This document shows positions 16,771 through 26,098 of a stretch of DNA of 64,000 bases, one piece after another. Numbering within the stretch: the stretch's first letter is position 1; every line of letters starts with the position of its first letter. The stretch covers positions 1 through 64,000 of the forward strand of contig JBJXGE010000082.1 of the NCBI GenBank assembly GCA_046154185.1. The letters run 5' to 3'. Both the position numbers and the translations under genes were made by a program. The notes beneath the pieces are model-generated. The model was not told the origin of the DNA. It searched no databases and was given only the letters and a program-made list of their open reading frames with translations. Source of the DNA: JBJXGE01 sp046154185 (GTDB lineage Bacteria > Planctomycetota > UBA8108 > UBA1146 > JAJFFE01).

Positions 16771-19479
16771 TTAGATATCGAGGGCGCGCGCTTCGAGCGC
16801 GTGCTCTTCGATGAACTTCCGCCGCGGCTCGACGTTGGGTCCCATCATGATCGTGAAAATCGCATCCGCCGCCACCTGATCATCGATGCTGACCCGCATC
16901 ATCTTGCGGCGCTCTGGATCCATGGTGGTTTCCCAAAGCTGCTCGGGGTTCATCTCGCCGAGACCCTTGAAGCGCGTGATCACGACCTTCAACTTCGCCG
17001 CTTTGACAATTGCTGGCACGACCTCGAACAACGCGTGCAACGGGGTCTCAGAATCTTCCACCTTGAGCCGAGCAAAAGCGCTGATATCGCGATCCAGCGC
17101 AGCGTCGCTGAAGTCGAAATCCGGGACTTTGTTGACAGCGTCTTTTCGTCGCGACGAGAACAAACTGTTCAGGTCAAAACCCTGCGCCTCTAGTTTGCAC
17201 AACTGCTCCTCGCCGGCCGCGACGCCATGGAACTCGACGATTTCGAGATCCGGCAGTTCCACCGCAACGGGCTCCTGGCTCTGCTCGCCGCCTTGAATAT
17301 CACCGCCTTCCGACAAACCGGCCTGCGGCACGCTCGTGCCATTCACTGCGGTTGTCGCCGCTGGTTTGGCACGAACAACTTGACTCAGGTCGACGATCCG
17401 CGGTTCGCGGCCGAGCCGCGTCGCTTCAGCTTGCAAGAACGTTCGATATTCCTCTTCGCTCAGCAAGAAGAGCAACTCGGCGCCGCGCCGCACTTGAAAA
17501 CGCGGAAGGCAGCGCGCCTGCGCCCAGCGCTGCTTGAGCCAATCTTCAAGATCAAACTTCTGCCGCACGAGTCGGCGCCGAAGCTGATCGATCGCTTTGA
17601 CCGTGTCGATCAACGATCGCAGCGCTTCACCGGTCAGCGTCTTTGCCAAACCCGGAATCGTGAGCGTCGTTCCTTCGAGCGCCATGTCGATGAGTATCGC
17701 TTCCAACTCCTGCTCACTTTGAATGTACTGTTCGCGCGCTTTCCACTTAATGCGGTAGAGCGGCGGCTGCGCGATGTAGATGAAGCCGTTTTCCGCCAAC
17801 GCTGGGAGTTGACGAAAAAAGAACGTCAGTAACAACGTGCGGATATGCGAGCCGTCGACATCCGCGTCGGTCATGATAATCACGCGCGAGTAACGCAGCT
17901 TGGCGAGGTCAAACTCCTCGGCGCCGATTCCCGTGCCGAGCGCGGTGATGATCGTTTGAATTTCCTCGTGTCGAATCATCTTGTCGAAGCGCGTCTTCTC
18001 GACGTTGATGATCTTGCCTTTGATCGGCAGCACGGCTTGAAACATGCTGTTGCGGCCTTGCTTCGCGGAACCGCCGGCCGAGTCTCCTTCGACAATGAAG
18101 ATCTCGGTGCTCTCCTTGTCGCGACTTCGACAGTCCGCGAGTTTCCCGGGTAACGAACCCGAACTCAGCAGACCCTTGCGGCGCGTGGCGTCGCGCGCCT
18201 TGCGCGCCGCCTCCCGTGCGCGGGCGGCCGCGATCGCCTTCATGACCATGATTTTGGCGACGGCCGGATTCTCTTCCAGAAAACTACTCAGTACTTCATG
18301 CACGATGGACAAAACGATGCCATCGATCTCGGTGTTGCCGAGCTTTTCCTTCGTCTGCCCTTCGAACTGCGGGTTCGGCAGTTTGACGCTGATCACCGCG
18401 GTGAGACCTTCTTGATAGTCGCGGCCATCCGGCGGATCTTCGTTCTTCTCGAGGAGTTTCGAGTCCTTCACATAATTGTTGAGGACGCGGGTAAACCCAG
18501 AACGGAATCCGCTCAGGTGCGTGCCGCCTTGCGACGTGTGGATATTGTTGGCGTAACTAAAAACCTGCTCGGTCGAATAGCCATCATTGTGTTGAAGCGC
18601 GAACTCGAGCGTCACGCCATTCACCTTGCGAACGAAGTGCAAGATTTCGGGGTAGAGCGCTTGCTTGTTTTCATTCAAATGGCGAATGAACGACCGAATG
18701 CCCTCGGGAAACAAGAAGGTCTCGGTTCGACCCACGCGCTCGTCCTCGAGCGAGATCAACACTCCGGCATTCAGGTACGCGAGCTCGCGGAGTCGCTTTG
18801 CGACGATGTCAAATTGATGCTCGACTGTCTCGAAGATTTTGTCATCGGGTAGATAGCTGACTTTGGTGCCGCGCTGATCGGTCGCACCAATCATCTGGAG
18901 CGGCGAGGTCGGCAAGCCGCGGGCATAGGTTTGGCGATACACCTTTCCGCCGCGCGAAACCTCTACTTCGAGCCACTTGGAAAGCGCGTTCACTACCGAT
19001 ATGCCCACACCGTGCAATCCACCGGACACTTTGTAAGAGTTGTTGTCGAACTTGCCGCCGGCGTGAAGCTTCGTCATGACGACTTCGAGCGCCGACATCT
19101 TCTGGTCTTCCTTGTAGTCGACCGGAATGCCACGACCATCATCGATAACGGTAATGGTCCCATCTTCGCCGAGCTTCACCTGCACCTTGGTAGCATGCCC
19201 CGCCATCGCCTCGTCGATGCTGTTGTCGACGACTTCGTAAATCAGGTGATGCAAGCCGCTCGGACCGGTGCTACCGATGTACATAGCGGGTCGCATGCGA
19301 ACGCCCTCGGTGCCTTCGAGCACGCGAATACTGTCGGCGCCGTATTCGACCTCCGGCGGCGCGACGGGCGGCATGTCAGTACGCATGTCGGCCGAATTGT
19401 CCGTAACGGATGAGGAGTTCTCGGAGTTCATGACTTCGTCCTCAATCGGTTCTTCGCCGTCCTTTGGATTCGCGGGCAT
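16771..19479 (-). CDS. gyrB: DNA gyrase subunit B
   Basis: The ATPase subunit of gyrase, 902 residues. The GHKL ATP-binding blocks are VVDNSIDEAMAGH, DDGRGIPVD and GGLHGVGISVVNALS. The TOPRIM domain has EGDSAGGSAKQGR and MTDADVDGSHIRTLLL. The C-terminal block FKGLGEMNPEQLWETTMDP contacts GyrA. Between about residues 595 and 810 there is a large insertion, rich in charged residues and including a low-complexity linker, which makes the protein about 100 residues longer than E. coli GyrB. The ATG at 19479 has GAGGAA four bases upstream and is preferred to the in-frame codon at 19497. Confidence 0.96.
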   Translation of the reverse strand: MPANPKDGEEPIEDEVMNSENSSSVTDNSADMRTDMPPVAPPEVEYGADSIRVLEGTEGVRMRPAMYIGSTGPSGLHHLIYEVVDNSIDEAMAGHATKVQVKLGEDGTITVIDDGRGIPVDYKEDQKMSALEVVMTKLHAGGKFDNNSYKVSGGLHGVGISVVNALSKWLEVEVSRGGKVYRQTYARGLPTSPLQMIGATDQRGTKVSYLPDDKIFETVEHQFDIVAKRLRELAYLNAGVLISLEDERVGRTETFLFPEGIRSFIRHLNENKQALYPEILHFVRKVNGVTLEFALQHNDGYSTEQVFSYANNIHTSQGGTHLSGFRSGFTRVLNNYVKDSKLLEKNEDPPDGRDYQEGLTAVISVKLPNPQFEGQTKEKLGNTEIDGIVLSIVHEVLSSFLEENPAVAKIMVMKAIAAARAREAARKARDATRRKGLLSSGSLPGKLADCRSRDKESTEIFIVEGDSAGGSAKQGRNSMFQAVLPIKGKIINVEKTRFDKMIRHEEIQTIITALGTGIGAEEFDLAKLRYSRVIIMTDADVDGSHIRTLLLTFFFRQLPALAENGFIYIAQPPLYRIKWKAREQYIQSEQELEAILIDMALEGTTLTIPGLAKTLTGEALRSLIDTVKAIDQLRRRLVRQKFDLEDWLKQRWAQARCLPRFQVRRGAELLFLLSEEEYRTFLQAEATRLGREPRIVDLSQVVRAKPAATTAVNGTSVPQAGLSEGGDIQGGEQSQEPVAVELPDLEIVEFHGVAAGEEQLCKLEAQGFDLNSLFSSRRKDAVNKVPDFDFSDAALDRDISAFARLKVEDSETPLHALFEVVPAIVKAAKLKVVITRFKGLGEMNPEQLWETTMDPERRKMMRVSIDDQVAADAIFTIMMGPNVEPRRKFIEEHALEARALDI

Positions 19480-19549
19480 TTGTTCCTCGGCGCGCACCTA
19501 GCAGTTGAAAAACGAATTGTCCGACAATCCAGTTGAGGCGCCATCAGGG

Positions 19550-19930
19550 TCATTCCTCCGAAGTTTCACGGCTTTGACGAGTCTTGCTCGCGACACGAAA
19601 TCGAACGTCGTGAATTCCGGCGAGACCGGCGGCGTTGAGCGCTTGAATCAACGCTGGACGCGCATAGCCACGCAACTCGGCCAAGAGCGGCGTCGAGCCA
19701 ACCTCCAACTCCAAAACCCCGCCGCGGAATCGGCACACCCGAGCGAGCTCACTCAGTTCGGCGCCCGCGACTTTTTTCCACACCGCCACTAACTCCGCTA
19801 GCGCCGCCGCCGGCGCACCTCGCACTTGCGGACGCGCGGTGGCAATCACCGGCTTCAACAGTTCTTTCAGCGATCGCGGCTCGCGAACGGTTCGTTCGCG
19901 ATCTTCTAGAAACTCGCAGGGTTTCAACAA
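19550..19930 (-). CDS. dciA: DUF721 protein, DciA-like helicase-loading factor
   Basis: A 126-residue protein with the DUF721 pattern: VAVWKKVAGAELSELARV, then LELEVGSTPLLAELRGYARPAL and a terminal ALNAAGL segment. DciA is known as the ancestral bacterial loader of the replicative helicase DnaB. The position between dnaN and gyrB is the classical one for this family. It starts at a TTG (19930) with GAGGGG just upstream. The N-terminal half contains the conserved tryptophan region; no zinc ligands are seen. The assignment rests on motif pattern and on gene order. Confidence 0.78.
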   Translation of the reverse strand: MLKPCEFLEDRERTVREPRSLKELLKPVIATARPQVRGAPAAALAELVAVWKKVAGAELSELARVCRFRGGVLELEVGSTPLLAELRGYARPALIQALNAAGLAGIHDVRFRVASKTRQSRETSEE

Positions 19931-20067
19931 CGCCCCTCATCCGCAACTCTTCGTGCAAGTTCGCGCGTATCAATCGCGTCGTCCGGGTCGCCTTGACCAA
20001 CCGGCTCGATGTTCGAAATGTCGAAATGGTTCAACGACGCAATCTCCATCGAGTTGGACTCGGCACA

Positions 20068-21264
20068 CTACTCGTCGGTAACGAGTGGCATGACGATGTG
20101 TCGGTAGGAGTCTTCGAGCCCTTTGAAGGTAAAAGAACCGGCAGTTTTTCGATCCACGATGCTGAGCGCAACGGGCAACCCATCCGACACCTTGAGCAAG
20201 TCGATGAGATAGCCAGGATTGAATGTGATGAAAAACTGCGGACTTGCCGCACGCAGAACATCGGTCGTCAACTCAATGCGAGACTCGCCGAGTGTAGCCG
20301 CCTGCGTGCTAATCACGAGTTTGTCGGCGTCGAACTGAAACTGCACCGAGTTTGTGTCTTTGGTCGTCATGAGCGAGGCTTGCCGCAAGGCGATCAGTAG
20401 TTCTTGACTCGAGATTCCGTAGATGCGTTCCGCGGCCGGCGGCAGTGCGCGTTCGTACGGCGGGAACTTTCCCTCGACTAAATTACAAGAAAGCGACACT
20501 CGATCCGACACGTAGCAGATATCTTTCGTGCTCAAGTTGAACGCCGCGAACTCCGCATCCTCGAAACTCAAAATCCGAACGATGAGATCCACGCCCTTGA
20601 GCGGAATAATGTGCTGCGACGAAGCGATCGCTACCGGCATTTTCTCAACCGACGACGCGTCAGTACCTGGTGCGGATTTTTTCTCGTTCTGTCCTGCGGA
20701 CTCGTACTGCGCTTGGCAATTGGCGAGCGCCAGGCGTTTGCCATCGGTACTCACGAGCCGAACACTGTGCTCCTGACAGTCGAACAATACGCTGTGCATC
20801 TGGTAGCGCGTTGCATCCTTGGCGGCAGCCACCGACACCTTGCGCAGCAAATCCAAAAACGTTTTTCGGTGCAGACGTACTTGTGGTTTGCTTTCGGGAA
20901 ACGTCAGCCGCGGGTACTCCTCCGGCGAGCTACACGGCAACCGAAACTGTGAGCGCCCCGACTTGATCTCGAGTGAATCCCCATTTGGCGCGAGTTCGAG
21001 CGACAGCTGTTCGTCGTGCAATTCACGCGCGACCGCGTTCAAGCGCGCCGCTGACACGACAAAGTCACCCGTACGACCGACTAGAACTTCATCAACCCGC
21101 ACAGATAGACCGACTTCGAGATCTGTCCCTTGCACGAAGAGGCCGCGCTCAACTACCGAAACGTAGAGCGACTGCAGCACGGGTCGGGTGGGGTTCGGCG
21201 AAACCACGCTCGAGACCAAACTCACGGCCTCGACGAACGGTCGGGACTTACACTGTATCTTCAA
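20068..21264 (-). CDS. dnaN: DNA polymerase III beta sliding clamp
   Basis: The ring-shaped processivity clamp of the replicase, 398 residues, slightly longer than the usual 366-380. All three clamp domains can be followed: VSSVVSPNPTRPVLQSLYV in the first, HSVLFDCQEHSVRLVSTDGKR in the second, and the family ending YRHIVMPLV in the third. An insertion of about 20 residues lies in the second domain after the VSTDGKRLALA strand (AGQNEKKSAPGTDASSVEKM region). It starts with TTG at 21264, after AAGAAGG. It lies downstream of dnaA across a 594-base spacer. Confidence 0.95.
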   Translation of the reverse strand: MKIQCKSRPFVEAVSLVSSVVSPNPTRPVLQSLYVSVVERGLFVQGTDLEVGLSVRVDEVLVGRTGDFVVSAARLNAVARELHDEQLSLELAPNGDSLEIKSGRSQFRLPCSSPEEYPRLTFPESKPQVRLHRKTFLDLLRKVSVAAAKDATRYQMHSVLFDCQEHSVRLVSTDGKRLALANCQAQYESAGQNEKKSAPGTDASSVEKMPVAIASSQHIIPLKGVDLIVRILSFEDAEFAAFNLSTKDICYVSDRVSLSCNLVEGKFPPYERALPPAAERIYGISSQELLIALRQASLMTTKDTNSVQFQFDADKLVISTQAATLGESRIELTTDVLRAASPQFFITFNPGYLIDLLKVSDGLPVALSIVDRKTAGSFTFKGLEDSYRHIVMPLVTDE

Positions 21265-21858
21265 GTCAAAAACCTTCTTACCGACCTAGCAAGCACGCGT
21301 GTTTGCAGACTTTTCGAACACCCGAATGCAATTGCGGCGCATTATAAAAAGCGGCGACCAAACTACAACCGCAAAAACCGCGAATTGGAGAGATTTAACT
21401 CGCAGAATTCTCATACTTTACCGCGCTTTATCGAGCCACGATGAGCGGGCTTTCGAAGCGACGTTTCAAGCGCATCGAAAACTCGCGCTAGTCGGTGAGA
21501 TGTTCGGGTAGTTTTCCGCCGCGCGGCGACGAAACGTGCCGCTCGGACTGACTGGTTCTTTCTCTTAAATAGAATTTCTTCATCGAGATCATCATCACCG
21601 ACCTTTTTCTGTTGAAAAGTCGCGAGATTTCACCACTAAGGCCCACAAAAATTGGATTTAGTAGACACGCCGAGGCCGCCGATGCCTGTGGAAAACCATC
21701 GGAGTCGGCGTTGAGTTCGGCGTAGTTTTTGGGTGAAACAAAACCATACGCAGTCGAAACTACAGAGTTATTACGCTTTCTTGGCGGCCATTCCTGCTGG
21801 TTTTTAGCGATTTATCAACAATTTTTGATATGGCCGAAATCCCGACCCTCGTGCCCAG
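21265..21858. other. dnaA-dnaN intergenic spacer, candidate oriC
   Basis: A 594-base region without a gene between dnaA and dnaN, clearly richer in A+T than its surroundings. It holds DnaA-box-like nonamers: TGTGGAAAA at 21687-21695 (TTTTCCACA on the other strand), TGTTGAAAA at 21610-21618 (TTTTCAACA), and TTATCAACA at 21812-21820. AT-rich runs occur near 21635-21660 and 21810-21832. Position and boxes fit an origin of replication, but the number of boxes is small and no perfect TTATCCACA is present. Confidence 0.5.
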
Positions 21859-23250
21859 TCAGCGCTTCAGCCGTTCTTCGAGCGATTGAATGCGCACGCG
21901 CAGATGCGCATCCGAACTCATCGCCGTGGCGATCTTGTCGATGGAGTGCAGCACCGTCGAATGATCTCGATCGCCGAAGTAGGAACCGATTTCTCCGAGG
22001 GAATGACCGGTGAGCTGTCGGGCGAGATACATACAAACCTGGCGCGGCAGAACAACCGACCTGTTGCGTTTGCGCGAGTGCAATTCGCCTGGTTGCACGC
22101 CGAACTCCTCGAGCACCGACTGCAGAATCTTCGCCATGTCGATCCGCTGCGGCAACTCTTCGAGTAAGTCCGCCAACGAGTCGCGCACCGACTCGATATT
22201 CAGTGGTCGCCGCTCGATCGTGACGAGGCTGTGAAGTCGAAGCACGGCGCCTTCTATTTCCCGAACATTTTCGCGGACGCGTTGCGCAACGTATTCGCCG
22301 ACGTCCTGTGAGATTTCGAGACCGAGCTTGCGTCCTTTGCGAATCAAGATCGCCACGCGCGTCTCCAGCGCCGGCGGCGCGAGCTGCGCGACAAGTCCAA
22401 GTTTGAAACGCGACACGAGTCGCTCGCCGAGGCCGGAAATCTCGGAAGGCAAGGAATCAGAGGTCAGAAACACTTGTTTCTGCAGATTGTAGATCGCATT
22501 GAAGGTGTGAAAAAACTCTTCCTGCGTGCGTTCTTTGTTGGCGAGAAACTGTACGTCGTCGATGAGTAACGCGTCCGCTTCGCGATATCGTGCGCGAAAT
22601 CCATCGAGGGCGTTCCTATCGAGCGCGGAAATGAAATCGTTGGTGAAACTCGCACACGAAATGTAGACGAGGCGTGACATCCCTTGGTCGAGCAGCGTGT
22701 GAGCGACCGCTTGAATGAGGTGCGTTTTGCCGAGCCCGACCGCGCCATAAATGAAGAGCGGGTTATACGAGCCCCCGGGTTTCTGAGCGACGGCGATTGC
22801 GGCTGCGTGCGCGAGTCGATTCGACGGACCGGTGACAAACTGGTCAAAAGTGTAATCAGGATTGAGAGGAATCGCATCGGGGTGATCGAGGACTCGCGTC
22901 GAACGAGGCGACGCGGAGTTCAAGTTGTGAGACGCGGCAGGCGCTCCGGCGGCGAACTCGTTGCCGCGCGAGACCGACGATTCGTGATCGTCCGCCACGA
23001 CGAACTCGATGCGCGGCTGCTGGAGTTGAGTGACGACTTCCAGCGCCTCTTGGATCGTCGCCAAGAAGCGGTGCTTGAGAAAAGTCAGGCAGAAGCGATT
23101 CGGCACGTGGACCGCGATACGATCCGGACCGTCATGGCTGAAGCGCACGCGTTGGAACCAGGTCAGGAACTGTTCGTCGCTGATGCGCGCGGCGATCTCG
23201 CGCAGCGCCGCTTCGCACAACAGCGCGGTGTCGGAATAGCTCTGAATCAC
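21859..23250 (-). CDS. dnaA: Chromosomal replication initiator DnaA
   Basis: Binds DnaA boxes and opens the origin; 463 residues. Domain I (about 1-85) and a short linker (about 85-130) precede the AAA+ domain. That domain has FIYGAVGLGKTHL (about 167-179), Walker B ALLIDDVQFLA, and the arginine-containing GLGERLVSRFKLGL. Domain IV ends with the DNA-binding signature GSYFGDRDHSTVLHSIDKI. The open frame runs 600 bases further upstream across two tRNA genes on the other strand, but the GTG at 23250 has AAGGAG four bases before it and gives the standard N-terminus. Confidence 0.96.
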   Translation of the reverse strand: MIQSYSDTALLCEAALREIAARISDEQFLTWFQRVRFSHDGPDRIAVHVPNRFCLTFLKHRFLATIQEALEVVTQLQQPRIEFVVADDHESSVSRGNEFAAGAPAASHNLNSASPRSTRVLDHPDAIPLNPDYTFDQFVTGPSNRLAHAAAIAVAQKPGGSYNPLFIYGAVGLGKTHLIQAVAHTLLDQGMSRLVYISCASFTNDFISALDRNALDGFRARYREADALLIDDVQFLANKERTQEEFFHTFNAIYNLQKQVFLTSDSLPSEISGLGERLVSRFKLGLVAQLAPPALETRVAILIRKGRKLGLEISQDVGEYVAQRVRENVREIEGAVLRLHSLVTIERRPLNIESVRDSLADLLEELPQRIDMAKILQSVLEEFGVQPGELHSRKRNRSVVLPRQVCMYLARQLTGHSLGEIGSYFGDRDHSTVLHSIDKIATAMSSDAHLRVRIQSLEERLKR

Positions 23251-23417
23251 ACGACTCCTTGCCCGCCGATTCGTTCTTCTCGGTGAAGCTGTCGCGCGCG
23301 AATAGGCGTGCGCCGCACGCATGCGCCGAGCTGGTGCGGCGTCGAATGGTACTCGCGTCTCGGAAGCGGGTCGAGCACGAAAACGCGTCGCGGTCGGCGT
23401 CCACACGAGACATGCTC

Positions 23418-23445
23418 TTGCCGCGCCAACGTCCCTGGCTAGAAT
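23418..23445 (+). promoter_or_regulatory. Probable promoter for the tRNA-Ser genes
   Basis: TTGCCG at 23418-23423 and TAGAAT at 23440-23445 are separated by 16 bases. The predicted transcription start is about 35 bases before tRNA-Ser(UGA). The same hexamer style (TTGC-G, 16 bases, TAGAAT) recurs at the right edge of the window, which supports it as a housekeeping promoter form in this genome. Confidence 0.5.
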
Positions 23446-23488
23446 CTCGCGCTGGCCCGAACTGCCCGCAGTGCAAAGAACCAATCGT

Positions 23489-23575
23489 GGAGGGATGGCA
23501 GAGCGGCCGAATGCGGCGGTTTTGAAAACCGTTGACCCTTTGGGTCCGTGGGTTCGAATCCTACTCCCTCCGCCA
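23489..23575 (+). tRNA. tRNA-Ser (anticodon UGA)
   Basis: The 87-base sequence folds as a class II tRNA. The acceptor stem pairs GGAGGGA with TCCCTCC, the anticodon loop TTTGAAA carries TGA, and a long variable arm of the serine type follows (GTTGACCCTTTGGGTCCGTG region). The T loop is GGTTCGAATC, and the 3' CCA is encoded. Confidence 0.96.
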
Positions 23576-23639
23576 GATGCCTTGGTCGGATGTCTGAGAC
23601 AGCTGCACTTGTCAGTTTCCGCTGATTGATAATTCACGA

Positions 23640-23781
<142 letters not shown>

Positions 23782-23971
23782 CCCAATGGGCTCGCATGCC
23801 GATGCGATTCGCGCTTCTCGAACGACACGTCGATCGGTGCACGCGGTTCCGCGCACCACGAATTATTCGCTGAGACGACAATCGCTCGGGTGCTTTTTTC
23901 TCATCCGAAACTCCGCGGCGGGCGATTGGCACATGCTGCGATTCGTCGCTCGCGGCGCGGCTAAATAACGG

Positions 23972-24460
23972 CTACGTGTTCTTCATATCCGACAACATGC
24001 CGAGCAACTGACACTCGAAAATCAAGTTGTCGCCGACAAAGCCTTGGGTATCGAAGCGAGTCGCATTGCTGCGGGCGCTGAGGAGTTTGCAGAGAACGAC
24101 GAGGCGATCACCGGGTACGACGAAACCTCGGAAGCGCGCGGACTCGATCGAGGCGAAGACCAACACCATCTTGTGCTTGTTGACTTCTTGGCAATAGAAG
24201 GAGCCAAGTTGGCCGGCCGCCTCGATCATCAAAACGCCGGGCATGATCGGCCGACCGGGAAAATGGCCGCTCACCCAAAACGCGTCATCGCGCACCTGCT
24301 TCACGCCAGCGATCGTGCCGCGTTCAGGATTGAAGTGCACGATGGAGTCGAGCATTTCCATGTGGTGTCGATGCGGATTGCGAGCGCGAATTCCGTGGAT
24401 ATCGAAGACCGGTTGCTCGAAGTTGAGTTCGCTAGCCTCGATCAACGGTTTCACTGCCAT
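23972..24460 (-). CDS. FabZ-like 3-hydroxyacyl-ACP dehydratase
   Basis: A 162-residue single hot-dog-fold protein of the FabZ/FabA type, which dehydrates 3-hydroxyacyl-ACP in fatty acid elongation. The catalytic histidine lies in NPHRHHMEMLD (about residue 30) and the acidic residue in GHFPGRPIMPGVLMIEAAGQ (about residue 85), both matching FabZ. The substitution of HHM for the common FPF after HR is slightly unusual, so a specialised role, for example in polyunsaturated lipid or lipid A supply, is possible. It starts at an ATG divergent from the STAS/HATPase gene. No acyl carrier protein or other fab gene is nearby. Confidence 0.82.
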   Translation of the reverse strand: MAVKPLIEASELNFEQPVFDIHGIRARNPHRHHMEMLDSIVHFNPERGTIAGVKQVRDDAFWVSGHFPGRPIMPGVLMIEAAGQLGSFYCQEVNKHKMVLVFASIESARFRGFVVPGDRLVVLCKLLSARSNATRFDTQGFVGDNLIFECQLLGMLSDMKNT

Positions 24461-24704
24461 TGCGCTACTTTCGGGACGGGCTCACTCGGCATGGAACCGC
24501 GGTTGGTTCGGCACGCGGGCGATACGCCGTTGGTCTCGACCTACGCGCCCGTTTTGCAGAAGTGAACTCCATAATGCAAGTGTTTTTTGGCCGGCGCCAA
24601 CGCCCGCCCTAAGCTCGCTCGTACGAGCCCCTCCAAGCGGCTCGCGCTCACGGTACAATAGCCGCCATTCGCGCTCACGCGACACACCCCGAGGAGACCG
24701 CTGC
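24461..24704. promoter_or_regulatory. Divergent promoter region, fabZ-like / STAS-HATPase
   Basis: A 244-base intergenic region between divergent genes. A TACAAT at 24654-24659 is a plausible rightward -10 box, with a start of transcription near 24666 and the GAGGAG ribosome site at 24691-24696. No good -35 hexamer is seen. A GC-rich inverted patch TTGGCCGGCGCCAA lies at about 24588-24601. Confidence 0.4.
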
Positions 24705-26039
24705 ATGTCGAAACTGACAATCACTACCGAACAACGCAAAGTCTCCGGCCCGTCGGCCAACCAATACTCGTTGGTGCGCCTCGCGGGATTCGTCGACGCG
24801 CCGAATTACATGCAGTTCGAGACGTCGCTCGAGAAACTCGTGCGGCTCGGCAAGCCGTATATGGTGCTCGATTTTCACGATGTCGAGTACATCAACAGCA
24901 CGGGGATTTCCGCCGTGATTCGATTTCATGGCCAACTCGCGGAACGCGGCGGTGCGCTGATCCTCGTGCAAGTCTCGCGCAATGTCGGCCTCACGATGCA
25001 CTTGCTCGGGGTGACGAACCTCGTGCCGTTCTTGAAGACATTGAAGGAATCGGAAGACTACATCGAAGGCAAGTTGCGCGACGGCCTCGCGGGCACCGGT
25101 ATGGTGCCAGGTGATGGCCGCGCGGAAGCGACGGCAGCCAAGGGCACGGCGAAGGCTTCCGCAAAGAGTGATGGCGCGAAGTCGGCCGTGGCCTTTGTCG
25201 AGCGGCCGCAAAAAGTCAGCGGTTCTGTCGTCGTCGCCGTACCGCGCGAAGGTCCGTTCACGAAAATTTTTCGTTCGCGCATTCAACGCTCGGATGGGCG
25301 CTACCAGCTCTTTCATTCGCTGATCGACTTGAAGGCGCAGATCGACAACGTCGATCCCGATCTCATCGTCATCGACGCGCGGCTGCCTGCCGCGTCCGAG
25401 TTTGTCGAATACCTGAAGAGCGATACGCGTCACTCGCTCGCCTCCGTGCTCATGCTGTACGGCAAGGATTCGAGTGATCTGAATCACATCCGGGGCTTCA
25501 AAGTTTGGGAGAACGACTACCTGCAGGATCCGTTTGATCTCATGAATCTCTTTATGTTGGCGGAGAGCGAGCTGCGTCGTGTCCCGCGCGATCGCCGACT
25601 TTTCGCGCAACAAGTGAAGTTTCAGTTCGACAGCAGCCGTCCGGCTGTCGAGCGCGGGCTCAAGCTCGCGGATCGTTTGATTCGCAAACTCCAACTCGGC
25701 GATACCGAGACGACGGCGCTCTTCGCGGCGCTCAAGGAGGGCATCGATAACGCGGTGCTCCACGGCAACAAGCACGATATGGCGCGCACCGTGACGGTCA
25801 ATTATGTGGTCGACCCCAAGAAGGCCACGTTCTTGATCGAAGACGAAGGCACCGGCTTCGACTACGAGTTCTACATGTCGAAGATGGACAGCCAAGAAGC
25901 ATTCGAGCGCGCCAAGCAGCGCATCCGCGACGGCGGCCGCGGTGGACTCGGCATCTTGCTCATGTACAAATGCACGGACCGCCTCGAGTATTCAAACGAG
26001 GGCCGAGTCTTGCGTATCGAGAAGAACCTGAAAGGCTAG
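24705..26039 (+). CDS. STAS - pseudo-receiver - HATPase partner-switch fusion
   Basis: A 444-residue cytoplasmic protein with three signalling modules. Residues 1-115 form a STAS (anti-anti-sigma) domain whose conserved loop YINSTGISAVIRFH carries the usual phospho-Ser/Thr site. After an Ala/Lys/Gly-rich linker, residues about 168-290 look like a receiver: the acceptor-like aspartate is in LIVIDARLP, but the N-terminal acidic pair and the switch lysine are missing. Residues about 300-440 form an RsbW/SpoIIAB-type HATPase, with N-box EGIDNAVLHGNKHD, G1 DEGTGFDY and G2 GGRGGLGILLM. In known partner switches these parts are separate proteins. The ATG at 24705 has GAGGAG upstream. The neighbouring ECF sigma pair on the other strand could be a target, but this is inference. 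Confidence 0.88.
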   Translation: MSKLTITTEQRKVSGPSANQYSLVRLAGFVDAPNYMQFETSLEKLVRLGKPYMVLDFHDVEYINSTGISAVIRFHGQLAERGGALILVQVSRNVGLTMHLLGVTNLVPFLKTLKESEDYIEGKLRDGLAGTGMVPGDGRAEATAAKGTAKASAKSDGAKSAVAFVERPQKVSGSVVVAVPREGPFTKIFRSRIQRSDGRYQLFHSLIDLKAQIDNVDPDLIVIDARLPAASEFVEYLKSDTRHSLASVLMLYGKDSSDLNHIRGFKVWENDYLQDPFDLMNLFMLAESELRRVPRDRRLFAQQVKFQFDSSRPAVERGLKLADRLIRKLQLGDTETTALFAALKEGIDNAVLHGNKHDMARTVTVNYVVDPKKATFLIEDEGTGFDYEFYMSKMDSQEAFERAKQRIRDGGRGGLGILLMYKCTDRLEYSNEGRVLRIEKNLKG

Positions 26040-26098
26040 CGCGCGCGATCCGCAGGCGCGCAACCGCGGCGCACCGCACTCCGGCAGTAACAAGAGGC

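Noticed and set aside
24675..25895. Long minus-strand reading frame of 406 codons
   Set aside because: It is antisense to the STAS-HATPase fusion, which has clear domains in its own frame. The minus frame shows no domain and is a codon-bias shadow of GC-rich DNA.
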